Of a DNA stretch of 64,000 bases, positions 8,352 to 17,495 are shown piece by piece (position 1 is the stretch's first letter; each line of letters starts with the position of its first letter). A model generated the notes under the pieces. It was given only the letters and a program-made list of their open reading frames with translations, did not search any database and was not told where the DNA came from. The stretch lies in NCBI RefSeq assembly GCF_001428895.1, contig NZ_LMJA01000022.1:1369-65368 (forward strand), given 5' to 3'. The DNA comes from Mycobacterium sp. Root265. GTDB taxonomy: Bacteria; Actinomycetota; Actinomycetes; Mycobacteriales; Mycobacteriaceae. The translations under genes and the position numbers were made by a program.

Positions 8352-9199
8352 GAAGCCGCCAGGGAATTGCTCTCTGACATGGCCATTTTGGCGGCCGACC
8401 CGGCCTGGATGCGGGGTCGCAGGCGGTACGCGTCGACCTGGACAGGCGCGTTGTCACGGTCGGCTTCGTCCTGTTCGGTGCCCAACGCGAGTTCGACGGC
8501 CGTCTTCGCCTGGAAGAGCGCGATGACCGCCTGCTGATGCCGTTCGGATCCCAATGAGTTGAGCGCCAGCGTCAGCTTCTTGTCGACGTAGACGACCGAG
8601 CGGGACAGGTCGGACTCGGTAGCCGCCGGCTCGGCAGGACTCCTGTTGAACCAGCGGTGCCCGAGCGCGCCGAGGGCGATCGAGCAGACCGGAACCACGA
8701 CGACGCTGCACATCAAGCCCAGCGTGCCGGTCGCGGCGATGGAGCCCACGACGCCGAGCAGCATGCCGATGGCGACGACGGCCAGCACCTGGAGGGCAGC
8801 CGGTACCGCTTCGATGGCGCGCCAGATCTGGGCGACGAGGTGCGCGGAGAATCGTGCGACACCGGCGACCGCCTTGCCGACGGCCGATGCGGTCGTGGCC
8901 GTTGCCGTGGCGACGGTGCGCCCGAAGTCGTCGACCTGTTTGCGGCTCATCGGAGCCTTCGGCATCGACCACGCGCGCTGCTGCGCCGCGGGCTGCTCGG
9001 GAGCAGGAGCCGCGGCCTCAGCAGCGGTCGGGGCACCGGGCTGCGGGTCTGCAGCCTCGGCGGACGAGTTCACATTGATCACATTTGCATCAGCAACCAC
9101 ACCCGTATCATCCCCCGACGGGCGCTCGATCAGCCCGTGGCGCGCCGTCTCAGAGACGAATCCACTGGCCGAGGAACCAGAATCCCCAGCCGTCGCCAT
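8348..9199 (-). CDS. membrane protein with Ala/Pro-rich N-terminus, unknown function
   Basis: Up to 283 residues: an alanine/proline-rich disordered N-terminal 80 residues, a region that may pack against the membrane, two hydrophobic helices around residues 135-185, then a helical C-terminal part (KLTLALNSLGSERHQQAV) of unknown type. The ATG at 9199 would overlap the secreted protein upstream by 50 bp. A GTG about 105 bases further in, with GGGGGA upstream, would avoid the overlap, so the start is uncertain. It is coupled by GTGA overlap to the FlgT-like gene. No family is recognised. Confidence 0.65.
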   Translation of the reverse strand: MATAGDSGSSASGFVSETARHGLIERPSGDDTGVVADANVINVNSSAEAADPQPGAPTAAEAAAPAPEQPAAQQRAWSMPKAPMSRKQVDDFGRTVATATATTASAVGKAVAGVARFSAHLVAQIWRAIEAVPAALQVLAVVAIGMLLGVVGSIAATGTLGLMCSVVVVPVCSIALGALGHRWFNRSPAEPAATESDLSRSVVYVDKKLTLALNSLGSERHQQAVIALFQAKTAVELALGTEQDEADRDNAPVQVDAYRLRPRIQAGSAAKMAMSESNSLAAS

Positions 9200-9467
9200 T
9201 GCCCGCGCGCATCGGTTCCACCCGCTGACCGTTGTGCATGAACGGCTGGTGGTCGTTGCGGGCCTGGTCGATATTTCGTCCCTGCCAGTTGTTGTTCTGC
9301 GGCGCGTTGTTGTTGTTCTGCGGTGCGGGAGCGCAGGCCTGCGCGTTCGGCTGCCCGCAGGGACGGCCGGGATCGGCGCTCGCAGTGCCGAGGCCCACGC
9401 CGAGCAGACCGGCCAGGGCGATACCGCCGGCGAGGATCGGGGCGGCGGTCCGACGAGTGAGCAACAT
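9150..9467 (-). CDS. small secreted protein
   Basis: A 105-residue protein with a Sec signal peptide (LLTRRTAAPILAGGIALAGL, probable cut after ASA before DPG). The mature part is short, rich in asparagine and glutamine (APAPQNNNNAPQNNNWQGRN) and ends in an aromatic stretch GWGFWFLGQWIRL. ATG 9467 is preferred because GGAG lies six bases upstream; an ATG four codons earlier lacks a good site. The function is unknown. Small Asn/Pro-rich exported proteins of this kind are common in mycobacteria. Confidence 0.75.
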   Translation of the reverse strand: MLLTRRTAAPILAGGIALAGLLGVGLGTASADPGRPCGQPNAQACAPAPQNNNNAPQNNNWQGRNIDQARNDHQPFMHNGQRVEPMRAGNGDGWGFWFLGQWIRL

Positions 9468-9625
9468 GGGCGACTCCATTCATTCGTGTGTGTTCACGCG
9501 GCACCTCACCGCCACACGAGAAAGACGCTATGGCCGCCGATTGGGTCGCCACTGTGGTGACGTTAGGCGCCCGCTGTGCATTCGATAACAGAACGAAATA
9601 CGTTCGGCTACAGACCTATTGAGTA

Positions 9626-9877
9626 CTATCGACCGTCTACACCCGGCGCGGGTGAGGCCGGGTAGGTCGGCGGGATCACATAAACGGGGCCGGCCGGGCG
9701 GTAGCCGTCATCCGGCTGGTTGAGTAAGGGCGGCTGCAACGGCGGTGGCGGCGCACAGTCGGTGCCGACCAGTTCACACCATCGGGCTTCCACGTCACGG
9801 GTGAAGTTCTCGTCGGCGCAGCCGGCCGTGGACAACAGGATCAGCGAACCCACCAGAGCCGCCGGAAACGTCCGCAC
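9626..9877 (-). CDS. small proline-rich lipoprotein
   Basis: GTG at 9877 is preceded by AGAGGGGGA, a strong ribosome-binding site, giving an 83-residue protein. The signal peptide RTFPAALVGSLILLSTAGC ends in a lipobox STAGC, so it should be a diacylated, membrane-anchored lipoprotein. The mature part is short with CELVGTDCAPPPPLQPP and a tail of prolines and tyrosines. The two mature cysteines could form a disulphide. No function can be assigned. Confidence 0.75.
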   Translation of the reverse strand: MRTFPAALVGSLILLSTAGCADENFTRDVEARWCELVGTDCAPPPPLQPPLLNQPDDGYRPAGPVYVIPPTYPASPAPGVDGR

Positions 9878-9919
9878 AGTCGATCCCCCTCTTGCGCCCG
9901 GGCCTCCCGACGGCAATGG

Positions 9920-10183
9920 TTACACGCCCGTGGCGATCTGCGGGAATCTGCGGTTGATCCCGTCGATCATGCCGTGCAGCTGGTAGAGCTCTTTGCGCAA
10001 TTGCGCGGTGTTGACGCGGTGGGGGCGGGCCGGCGATCCGACGGGCCTGCGGGCGACCCGGGCCTCTTCGTCCTCGATCTTGCGCGAGGTGTCTTCGACC
10101 TGTTCCCACAGCGCCCCGAGCAGCAGTCGGGCCTGTGCGATGTTCGCGGATTCGTCGGTGTCGTTCTCGGCCATCGGGGTCAT
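9920..10183 (-). CDS. small helical protein, unknown
   Basis: About 87 residues from ATG 10183; a second ATG three codons later is an alternative. The sequence is hydrophilic and helical, with SANIAQARLLLGALWEQVED then QLRKELYQLHGMIDGINRRF, suggesting a small helical bundle or coiled coil. It lies just upstream of, and in the same direction as, the small lipoprotein. A longer upstream extension exists in frame but has an arginine-rich, non-protein-like composition. The function is unknown. Confidence 0.6.
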   Translation of the reverse strand: MTPMAENDTDESANIAQARLLLGALWEQVEDTSRKIEDEEARVARRPVGSPARPHRVNTAQLRKELYQLHGMIDGINRRFPQIATGV

Positions 10184-10409
10184 CGTCGCACCCGCGGGCC
10201 TGCGGGCGCCAACGGACGCCTTGGGCCTCCCCATTCGCTCTACAGGACGCAACTGCCGATGCGCCACGACTCGGCCGGCGACGCACGAGTGACTCAAGCA
10301 CTCGATTCGGGACAGGTTGATTCTTGTCGTTGCGTTATTCCGTTCCAATTCCGCGCCTGCAGCGCATTATGCGATTACAGTCTGCACAAATTGACGATGG
10401 GGGCATATC

Positions 10410-12377
10410 GTGGCGGCCAAGCAGTCGAAGCGCGCAATAATGAACCACCGGCACCGTCATGGTACCGGCGGGCTCCCGGTTCGGCGTTGGCTGGCTGCCG
10501 GTGCCGCTTCGGCGGGGATGACGGCCACGCTATTCGGGCTCTCCCTAGCGAGCCCGGAGATCAGTATCGCGGCCGCCGATGACGGCACACCATCAAGTTC
10601 TGCTGGATCGACCACCGCAGACTCCGCCGATACCGGCGGCGCTAGCAGTGCCGCCGGGCCGCAGGGGGACCCCAATTCGGCAGACCGTGAGTCCGGTACT
10701 TCGCTGACCCATTCGGCGGCGCCGCGAACGATCGAGTCGGACGCTCTCGACAATGGCGGGAAAGAGCGGGATGTAACTGCTGCTAGTTCCAGTGCCGACG
10801 ACAATAAAGACAGCTACGAAGTGGATACAGCGATCAGCTCCACTGGAACAAGCACGCTGAGGTCGGACGGATCATCCGCGGATCACGGCGTGCTGCCCGC
10901 CACGGCCACCCAACGTGACGGCAATGTGACCGCATTCGCTGACAACGTCACTGAAACGCCCTCGGGCATAATCACTCCCGTCTTATCCGACTCCGATTCC
11001 GGTGCTACCAAAGATTCGGCAGAGGTCGGGTCCCGTACGGAAACAGTGACGCCTGCTCAATCGGTAGTGGTGGCGGTCAACGGGCCTGACGACCGACGGC
11101 AGTGGGTTGCGGACCAGATTGCTGCGTTGATTGGAACCGGCAGGACGATCATCTCGGTGCTGCCTGTAGGCGAACCGTTCAAAAGCTGGCTCTACGACTC
11201 GCTCGCCGGAACGCGCCGCACCCTGTTCAATCAGGCGCCCTGGCTTACTCCGGTTCAGATCAGCGGAGAAGGGACCGCCCCAGTCGTCGGCACCCTAGGC
11301 GCTGTCGATCTGGAGGGTGATGTCATCCGATATGCGATCGTCACGGGCCCGACATCGGGCAGCCTGATCATCGACGACGACGGAACATTTACCTACGTCC
11401 CCGATGCCGGATTTACCGGCGTCGACAGTTTTGTAATCTCGGCGGTCGATATCGGCGCGCATTTCAACCTGTTGGACCCATTTCGTAGCGCCAGCTCTCT
11501 ATCGTCCTTGTTGGTGAACCAGAGCGCTGTCAGCTTTGTGTTCAGTTACACGACGGGATCGCAATACTGGACTGCTGAGGCGCGGTCGGCCCTGCAGAGA
11601 GCCGCCGCGAACTTGTTGGGAAACTTCATCGTGACGAGACCGGTAATTCTCACCTACGACATCACCGGCCAAAATTCGTCGAGCACCAACACACTAGCCT
11701 CGGTGGAGAGTCCACTTATCAGCTCGGAAGCTGGCTTCTTCCCTACCGTAGTGCAGCACAAATTGCTTACCGGAGTCGATGCGAACGGCGTCATAGCTGA
11801 TGGCCAAATCGACTGGAATTTTGCCTATCCTTGGGCATTTGGCGATCCCGTTGCGGTAACGCAATATGACTTCACCACCGTGGCTATGCACGAATTGCTG
11901 CACTCCTTTGGGTTTATGTCTTATGTGGAGCTCTCAACGTTGACTTCTCGGCGAAACTGGACCCTGTACGACAGCTTTCTCGTCGCCGCCGACGGCACTA
12001 GGCTGATCGGATCGGACTACCGCTTCAACTCGGCACGATCCCCCGAACTGCGGGGCGCCAGCGGCGGGGTCCGCTTCGGCGGCGCCGGCGCGGTCGACGC
12101 TCATGGCACTCTCGTGCCGCTATATACGCCGGCGACGTGGGCCCAAGGCAGCTCGATATCCCACGTGGATGGCAGCACGTTCACAGGACCGACCCGAATG
12201 CTGATGAACCCGCAGGTGCCGCCCGGCATGGGCCCCCGCACGCTCAGCGCGGTCGAGCGGGGCATCATGCACGACTTGGGGTACACACTGACGCCGATGA
12301 ATGCGACATCCGTGCTCACGTTTGTCGGGTTCATCTTCCTGCGCCGCAAAGCTGGAGCGCGCACGAAGGCAGCCTGA
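10410..12377 (+). CDS. exported zincin-type metalloprotease-like protein with C-terminal anchor
   Basis: A 655-residue protein starting with GTG (GGGGG ten bases upstream). Order: basic start, long signal peptide RRWLAAGAASAGMTATLFGL, a Ser/Thr/Asp-rich disordered stretch to about residue 210, a cadherin/Ig-like repeat (TPVQISGEGTAP... SGSLIIDDDGTFTYVPDAG, about 285-350), then a catalytic-type domain with HELLHSFGF (His494, Glu495, His498), which fits the zinc motif HExxH. It ends with a hydrophobic segment VLTFVGFIFL and RRKAGARTKAA, an anchor-like tail with no LPxTG. GC content looks lower than in neighbouring genes, hinting at different origin or selection. Peptidase activity is inferred from the motif only. 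Confidence 0.8.
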   Translation: MAAKQSKRAIMNHRHRHGTGGLPVRRWLAAGAASAGMTATLFGLSLASPEISIAAADDGTPSSSAGSTTADSADTGGASSAAGPQGDPNSADRESGTSLTHSAAPRTIESDALDNGGKERDVTAASSSADDNKDSYEVDTAISSTGTSTLRSDGSSADHGVLPATATQRDGNVTAFADNVTETPSGIITPVLSDSDSGATKDSAEVGSRTETVTPAQSVVVAVNGPDDRRQWVADQIAALIGTGRTIISVLPVGEPFKSWLYDSLAGTRRTLFNQAPWLTPVQISGEGTAPVVGTLGAVDLEGDVIRYAIVTGPTSGSLIIDDDGTFTYVPDAGFTGVDSFVISAVDIGAHFNLLDPFRSASSLSSLLVNQSAVSFVFSYTTGSQYWTAEARSALQRAAANLLGNFIVTRPVILTYDITGQNSSSTNTLASVESPLISSEAGFFPTVVQHKLLTGVDANGVIADGQIDWNFAYPWAFGDPVAVTQYDFTTVAMHELLHSFGFMSYVELSTLTSRRNWTLYDSFLVAADGTRLIGSDYRFNSARSPELRGASGGVRFGGAGAVDAHGTLVPLYTPATWAQGSSISHVDGSTFTGPTRMLMNPQVPPGMGPRTLSAVERGIMHDLGYTLTPMNATSVLTFVGFIFLRRKAGARTKAA

Positions 12378-12850
12378 TCGAGTAAAACGTGATCGGAACC
12401 GGACTCGGACGTGCCGCGGGCTCCGCCACGCTGTGACTTGAGTCTCTCGACCACATCGGAACGCGCGTTGAGGCCATGAGTGTTCGTCCATAGCAATGGC
12501 AGTTCCGACTCCGACGACTAATACGACTCTCAGATCGTCTACGCGCACGAACCGAATACGGACCTGCGAATCTGCGCGATACTGACGCCGCCTGCGCCCA
12601 CCGCACCGCTCCCCACCCTTACGGAGTCGGAGTGAAGCCGGTACTGCCAAACGTTGGACCGGTCGAGGCGTGACTGATCTGCGTTCAGCCATGCAGATCT
12701 CGTCCGAAAGCACATGATATGCGGACCGCCAGCGACAAGCTGCCTGCCTGCACCGCCGCGCAAGCCACCCCGCGAAACCGGTGCGTGATTTGGATCACTC
12801 CTGGGTACTCAAGCCCGGTTGGCTTCACCCTGACGGCGTCGGAGGTTCAC
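12378..12850. other. 473-bp intergenic region
   Basis: No convincing gene is visible on either strand; open frames here have arginine-rich composition or lack ribosome-binding sites. The last 70 bp carry a CRP-like palindrome (12785-12798) and the strong GGAGG site of the permease. The rest probably holds the transcription end of the protease gene and the permease promoter, but no hairpin terminator was found. Confidence 0.5.
12785..12798. promoter_or_regulatory. CRP/FNR-like palindrome upstream of permease
   Basis: GTGATTTGGATCAC is a perfect dyad of the form GTGA-N6-TCAC, the core of CRP-type binding sites (mycobacterial Crp and Cmr use TGTGA-N6-TCACA). It lies 53 bp before the permease ATG. 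This suggests cAMP or nutrient-status control, though the outer T and A of the consensus are missing. Confidence 0.4.
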
Positions 12851-14674
12851 ATGAGCGAAGCACCCACTCTCAAGAAGGCGCTCAGTCAGCGTCAGCTGAC
12901 GATGATCGCGATCGGCGGTGTCATCGGTGCCGGGCTGTTCGTCGGATCCGGTGTGGTGATCGGCGATACCGGGCCAGGCGTCTTCATCACCTACGGGATG
13001 GCCGGGGTGCTGATCATCATGGTGATGAGGATGCTGGCCGAGATGGCCGTGGCGAACCCGTCCACCGGGTCCTTCGCGGACTACGCACGCAATGCGTTGG
13101 GGCATTGGGCCGGGTTCTCGGTCGGGTGGCTGTACTGGTACTTCTGGGTCATCGTCGTCGGGTTCGAGGCGATCGCGGGCGCCAAGATCATCCAGTACTG
13201 GATGGACGTCCCGCTGTGGTTGTCCGCGCTGATCTTCATGGTGTTGATGACGGCGACCAACCTGTTCTCGGTGGCGTCCTACGGGGAGTTCGAGTTCTGG
13301 TTCGCCGGCATCAAGGTGGCCGCGATCATCGCGTTCATCGGGCTCGGCCTGGCTTTCATCTTCGGGTTGTGGCCGGACAAATCCGCCGACTTCTCCAACC
13401 TGACGAGTCACGGCGGATTCATGCCGTTGGGCTTCGGCGTGATCACGGTCGGCATCGTGACCGTCATCTTCTCCATGGTCGGTGCGGAGATCGCGACCAT
13501 CGCGGCGGCGGAGTCTGCGGATCCGGAACGGGCGGTGGCCAAGGCTGCCAACTCGGTGATCCTGCGCATCCTGGTGTTCTACGTGGGCGCGGTGTTCGTG
13601 CTCGTGACCATCGTGCCGTGGAACGACGAGAACGTGGCCGCGTCTCCGTTCGTCGCGGCGTTCACCGAGATGGGCATCCCCTACGCCGACCACGTGATGA
13701 ACGCCGTCGTGCTGACCGCCGTTCTGAGCTGTCTGAACTCGGGCCTCTACACCGCGTCCCGGATGCTCTTCGTGCTCGCCGCGCGCCGGGAGGCGCCACC
13801 GGCACTGGTGAAGGTCACCCAACGCGGAGTCCCGGCCAATGCGATCCTGGCGTCCTCGATCATCGGATTCCTGTGCGTCATCGCCGCGGCCGTCTCCCCC
13901 GACACCATTTTCGCGTTCCTGCTCAACTCCAGCGGCGCGATCATCCTGTTCGTCTACCTGTTGATCACCATCTCGCAGATCGTGCTGCGCTACCGCACCC
14001 CGGACTCCGAGCTCAAGGTCAAGATGTGGCTGTTCCCAGTGCTTTCCATTCTCACTGCACTGGGGATCGTCGCGATCCTGGTGCAGATGTTCGTCGATAC
14101 CGCCCTGCGGTCCCAACTGGTGCTCAGCCTGCTGTCCTGGGCGGTCGTCATCGTGCTCTACGCGGCGAACAAGTGGTTCGTGAAGAAGCGTCCGTCCGCA
14201 CCTGCCGAGGTGTCCACCGGCCCGCCGCACCGCGTACTTGTGCTGGCCAATCAAACCGTCGACTCTGACGAACTGCTCGGGGAACTGGGTCGTATCGGCG
14301 CGGACCGGGATGCCGAGTACATGGTGGTGGTACCGGTCAGTCCCGTCGACACCGGAGCCGCGGCGACCCACGGGCCGCGTGACGTCACCGAAGCCACAAG
14401 GGAGGCAGCGCAAGCCAGGCTCGACACCACACTGTCTTCGTTGCAGAGCCAAAGCCTGCAGGCGCAAGGAGAATTGGGCGACGAGCGACCGCTGCGCGCG
14501 CTGGAGCACGCCGTGGCACAGTTCCACCCCGACCAGATCGTGATCGCGACGCTGCCGCCGGAATTCTCGGTCTGGCAGCGCTTCGACGTGGTGGACCGCG
14601 CCCGCGCCAAGTTCAAGGTTCCGGTGACCCACGTCGTCGCGAAGTCCGTTGTGGCCGGGCAGGTTCCACAATGA
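12851..14674 (+). CDS. APC-family amino acid permease (GABA permease-like) fused to a USP domain
   Basis: A 607-residue protein. Residues 1 to about 460 form twelve membrane helices of the amino acid/polyamine transporter family (QRQLTMIAIGGVIGAGLFVG, then NPSTGSFADYARNALGHWAG), closest in style to GabP/AnsP-type permeases. After a basic linker KKRPSAPAEVSTGPP the last 140 residues (HRVLVLANQTVDSDELLGEL ... FKVPVTHVV) form a cytoplasmic universal-stress-protein-like domain. ATG 12851 has GGAGG five bases upstream. Its stop overlaps the ATG of a two-domain USP gene, so the pair likely forms one functional unit. The substrate is an amino acid or GABA-like compound. Confidence 0.88.
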   Translation: MSEAPTLKKALSQRQLTMIAIGGVIGAGLFVGSGVVIGDTGPGVFITYGMAGVLIIMVMRMLAEMAVANPSTGSFADYARNALGHWAGFSVGWLYWYFWVIVVGFEAIAGAKIIQYWMDVPLWLSALIFMVLMTATNLFSVASYGEFEFWFAGIKVAAIIAFIGLGLAFIFGLWPDKSADFSNLTSHGGFMPLGFGVITVGIVTVIFSMVGAEIATIAAAESADPERAVAKAANSVILRILVFYVGAVFVLVTIVPWNDENVAASPFVAAFTEMGIPYADHVMNAVVLTAVLSCLNSGLYTASRMLFVLAARREAPPALVKVTQRGVPANAILASSIIGFLCVIAAAVSPDTIFAFLLNSSGAIILFVYLLITISQIVLRYRTPDSELKVKMWLFPVLSILTALGIVAILVQMFVDTALRSQLVLSLLSWAVVIVLYAANKWFVKKRPSAPAEVSTGPPHRVLVLANQTVDSDELLGELGRIGADRDAEYMVVVPVSPVDTGAAATHGPRDVTEATREAAQARLDTTLSSLQSQSLQAQGELGDERPLRALEHAVAQFHPDQIVIATLPPEFSVWQRFDVVDRARAKFKVPVTHVVAKSVVAGQVPQ

Positions 14675-15552
14675 CGATCATCGCGGCGTTCAGTGCCAGC
14701 GGCCACGGACCGGCACCGCTGCACTTGGCGGCCCAGATTGCGCGGAGCAGCGGAGAGCGCATCGTCGCGGCGGCGATCGTCGAGAGTCCGTCGCCGCGCA
14801 AGCCGGAGATGTTCGAGGTGGAGTACCTCAACCATGTGGGCGAACAAGCACAGCAGTCGCTGCAGGCGATGGTCGAGCAACTTCCCGATGACCTGGATGT
14901 GCAGCAGATCGTGCACCGGGCGTCCTCGGTGCCCGCCGGCCTGGTGGAACTCGCGGCTGAGGTGAGCGCCGACCTCGTCGTCGTCGGCTCGTCGTCGGCC
15001 GGCGCGCTCGGGAGGATTGCGCTGGGCAGCGTCACCGATCGGCTGGTCCACACGGCGGCCGTTCCAGTGGCCATCGCGCCGCGGGGATATCCCGCCCAGC
15101 CGGGACGCATCGAACGCCTGACCGTGGCCTACGGCGGACGGGCAGACCAGGTGGGATTGGTCGCGACCAGCGCGGAGCTCGCCGAGCGGTGGTCGGCGCG
15201 GCTGCGGATCGCGTCCTTCACCGTGCGGCCGGTGACCATGTTCAGCGGTTCCATCGAAACGGGGGCCGAGGACCTCGTGGTCAAGCAGTGGGCGCGAAGC
15301 ACCCAGGAGGGCATCGCCGCCCAGTTGGAGACGGTTCGTTCGGGTCTCGGCGATGTCGACGTGGTGATCGGGGCCGGGGCCACGTGGCGTGATGCGGTGG
15401 AGGCCATCGAGTGGGGCGCGGGCGATATCCTGGTGCTCGGATCGGGTGCGGCCGGCCCGGTGGCGCAGGTGTTCCTGGGCTCGGCCGCGGCGAAGATCCT
15501 CCGGCACGCGCCGGTGCCCACGCTGATCATGCCGCGTCGGACGGCGCACTGA
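14671..15552 (+). CDS. universal stress protein, two USP domains
   Basis: A 293-residue tandem UspA-fold protein. Domain one ends in SADLVVVGSSSAGALGRIAL and LVHTAAVPVAIAPRG; domain two ends in GDILVLGSGAAGPVAQVFLG and LRHAPVPTLIMPR. These G-x2-G-x9-G(S/T)-type segments are the ATP-binding pattern of the family, although degenerate in places. ATG 14671 overlaps the permease stop (ATGA), so it is translated with a transporter that itself carries a USP domain. It may gate or sense the transporter, or respond to ATP state; this is inference. Confidence 0.88.
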   Translation: MTIIAAFSASGHGPAPLHLAAQIARSSGERIVAAAIVESPSPRKPEMFEVEYLNHVGEQAQQSLQAMVEQLPDDLDVQQIVHRASSVPAGLVELAAEVSADLVVVGSSSAGALGRIALGSVTDRLVHTAAVPVAIAPRGYPAQPGRIERLTVAYGGRADQVGLVATSAELAERWSARLRIASFTVRPVTMFSGSIETGAEDLVVKQWARSTQEGIAAQLETVRSGLGDVDVVIGAGATWRDAVEAIEWGAGDILVLGSGAAGPVAQVFLGSAAAKILRHAPVPTLIMPRRTAH

Positions 15553-15586
15553 CAGAACCGTTCCGCCGGCACGTACCGTCGTAGTC

Positions 15587-16471
15587 ATGGTGTTTGCACG
15601 GGAACTGGGTGCGATCAGGAACGGCCTGGGTCGCGCGCTGTTCGGCTTGGTCGCCGGCCCCGAAGGACCGGACAACCGGGCCCGTATCCACGGGACGCCG
15701 GGACCGCGGTGGTTCGCCGAGGACCGCCCGATCCGCCGTGTTCATGGCGACGCCTCGATGTTCGTCGGCGGATTGCGGGCACTGCTCCTGCAGTCGCTGC
15801 ATCCGCTGGCGATGGCCGGGGTGGCCGAGCACTCCGACTACCGGGGCGATCCGTGGGGGCGCCTCCAGCGCACCAGCACATTCCTCGCCGTGACGACGTT
15901 CGGACCGGCTGCCGACGCGCAGCGCGCCGTCGACAAGGTTCGCGGCATCCACCGCCGCGTCAACGGGGTGGCGCCCGACGGAACACCGTACGACGCGTCG
16001 GATCCGCACCTGCTCGAATGGGTGCACATCGCCGAGATCGACAGCTTCCTGAGGGCACATCAGCTCTACGGCGCGCAACCTCTGGACCAGACCGGCCGTG
16101 ACGAATACATCGCCGATACCGCCCGCGTCGCGGAAGCGCTCGGCGTGCAGAACCCGCCGCGCACCGAGCTCGAGCTCCGGGAGCGCATCGAGGCGTACAG
16201 ACCGGAGCTGCGTAGCACGGCGGCGGCACGCGACGCCGCACGCTTCTTGTTGTTGACGCCGCCGTTGCCCCTGCCGGCCCGCGCTCCCTACGGTGCGCTG
16301 GCCGCCACGTCCGTGGCGACGCTGCCGCAATGGGCGCGAAAGCCGCTGTGGCTGCCGTACTTTCCATCGCTCGACGCCACCGTGGCGAGGATGTCCGGGC
16401 GGATGATGGTCGGCGGCATTCGGTGGGTGCTGGCGGCCGCTCACGACGACGAGCGCGCGACGACTTCCTAG
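15587..16471 (+). CDS. DUF2236 / MpaB-like oxygenase-family protein
   Basis: A 294-residue protein. The segments IRRVHGDASMFVGGLRALL, LLQSLHPLAMAGVAEHSDY and PHLLEWVHIAEIDSFL match the DUF2236 family, which includes the latex-clearing protein haem oxygenase and fungal MpaB, with conserved histidines expected to bind haem or metal. Mycobacteria carry many copies with no known substrate. Its stop overlaps that of the convergent FAD protein gene by four bases. No ribosome-binding site is strong; ATG 15587 gives a sensible N-terminus. Confidence 0.83.
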   Translation: MVFARELGAIRNGLGRALFGLVAGPEGPDNRARIHGTPGPRWFAEDRPIRRVHGDASMFVGGLRALLLQSLHPLAMAGVAEHSDYRGDPWGRLQRTSTFLAVTTFGPAADAQRAVDKVRGIHRRVNGVAPDGTPYDASDPHLLEWVHIAEIDSFLRAHQLYGAQPLDQTGRDEYIADTARVAEALGVQNPPRTELELRERIEAYRPELRSTAAARDAARFLLLTPPLPLPARAPYGALAATSVATLPQWARKPLWLPYFPSLDATVARMSGRMMVGGIRWVLAAAHDDERATTS

Positions 16472-17397
16472 ATCAGCGCGGCCGCAAGAGCAGCGCCGAG
16501 CCGCCGGCCGGACAACCATGCCGATTCCACCCTCGGTGCGCCCGACGGGCACCATGCGTCCCCACAGATCCCCAGCGGACGGCCCGAAGTCACCAAGCCG
16601 AACTCGGCGTCCCCATGGGTGCCTGCGGGCTTGGCGAAGGTCCAGCGGTGCGCGTGTGTCCACGCCGGTTCTTCGGTGATGCCCGTGACGCGACGCAGTG
16701 CCGAAAGCACGGGCGCCACAGCGTCATCCGGGTGGTCCAGGTGCATCCGCGCCCGCGCCGCCGTGGTGTGCGCGACGAGCACTGCCGCGCCGTCCCCACG
16801 TCGGGCTCCGTCGTCGGCGACGAAGGATAGGTCCGGGTGGTCGTTGACGAATACGGCGTCGGCGAACGACCAGATGCGCTCGGCCCAGCCGATCGCCACG
16901 GAGATGACCGGTTCGTAGTCCACCCACTCGCACGCGTCGGGCGCCAGGCGCGCGGCCTGCGGGTCGGGCATCGCCAGCGCCACGGCGTCGTGGCTGAGAT
17001 CATCCAGGGAATCAACTGTCGACTCCAAGCGGACGACGTCTTCGGGCAGCAGATCGCGAACGAGTGATCGCAACCCGGCCGGCGCCGCGAAGCGGATCGG
17101 CCCTGCGGTGACGTCCCGGACGTCCGGTGACATCACGTCGAACGTGTCCGTCCAGGGGCGCGCGAGTCCTCGGGAGACCCATCCGTCGGCGACGGTGGAG
17201 AAGGCCGGGTCTTTGGCGGTGAAGTATGCGGCCCCCATGTCGACGCGACGTCCGTGCAACGTCGGCGAGGCCATGCGGCCACCCGGGGCACGGCCACGCT
17301 CGAACATCTCGACCGAGATGCCGCGCTCTCGCAACGCCTGCGCACATGCCGCGCCGGACAGACCCGCACCGATGACCGCTACGCGTGGTGTTGCCAT
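16468..17397 (-). CDS. FAD-dependent oxidoreductase, renalase-like
   Basis: A 309-residue protein starting MATPRVAVIGAGLSGAACAQ, a classical FAD-binding Rossmann motif, followed by EMFERGRAPGGRMASPTLHG and DMGAAYFTAKDPAF, typical of the renalase branch of the amine-oxidase superfamily. The C-terminal LGICGDAWCPSGAPRVESAW is the second FAD contact. Bacterial renalases oxidise isomeric dihydro-NAD(P)H forms; that role is plausible here but not proved. ATG 17397 gives the family's usual N-terminus; a longer frame upstream is unlikely. Convergent with the DUF2236 gene. Confidence 0.85.
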   Translation of the reverse strand: MATPRVAVIGAGLSGAACAQALRERGISVEMFERGRAPGGRMASPTLHGRRVDMGAAYFTAKDPAFSTVADGWVSRGLARPWTDTFDVMSPDVRDVTAGPIRFAAPAGLRSLVRDLLPEDVVRLESTVDSLDDLSHDAVALAMPDPQAARLAPDACEWVDYEPVISVAIGWAERIWSFADAVFVNDHPDLSFVADDGARRGDGAAVLVAHTTAARARMHLDHPDDAVAPVLSALRRVTGITEEPAWTHAHRWTFAKPAGTHGDAEFGLVTSGRPLGICGDAWCPSGAPRVESAWLSGRRLGAALAAALI

Positions 17398-17495
17398 GCC
17401 CGCGAGGGTAGCGGCGCACGAAGATGTCTCCACAAAACGAACACTTCCAGCGAATGTGCATTCGGAGATGTCAAGGTTGCCTAACGTTCCGGACC

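Noticed and set aside
12809-14671. 620-codon minus-strand frame opposite the permease
   Set aside because: Arises from codon bias; composition (His, Arg, Asp, Gln) unlike any protein.
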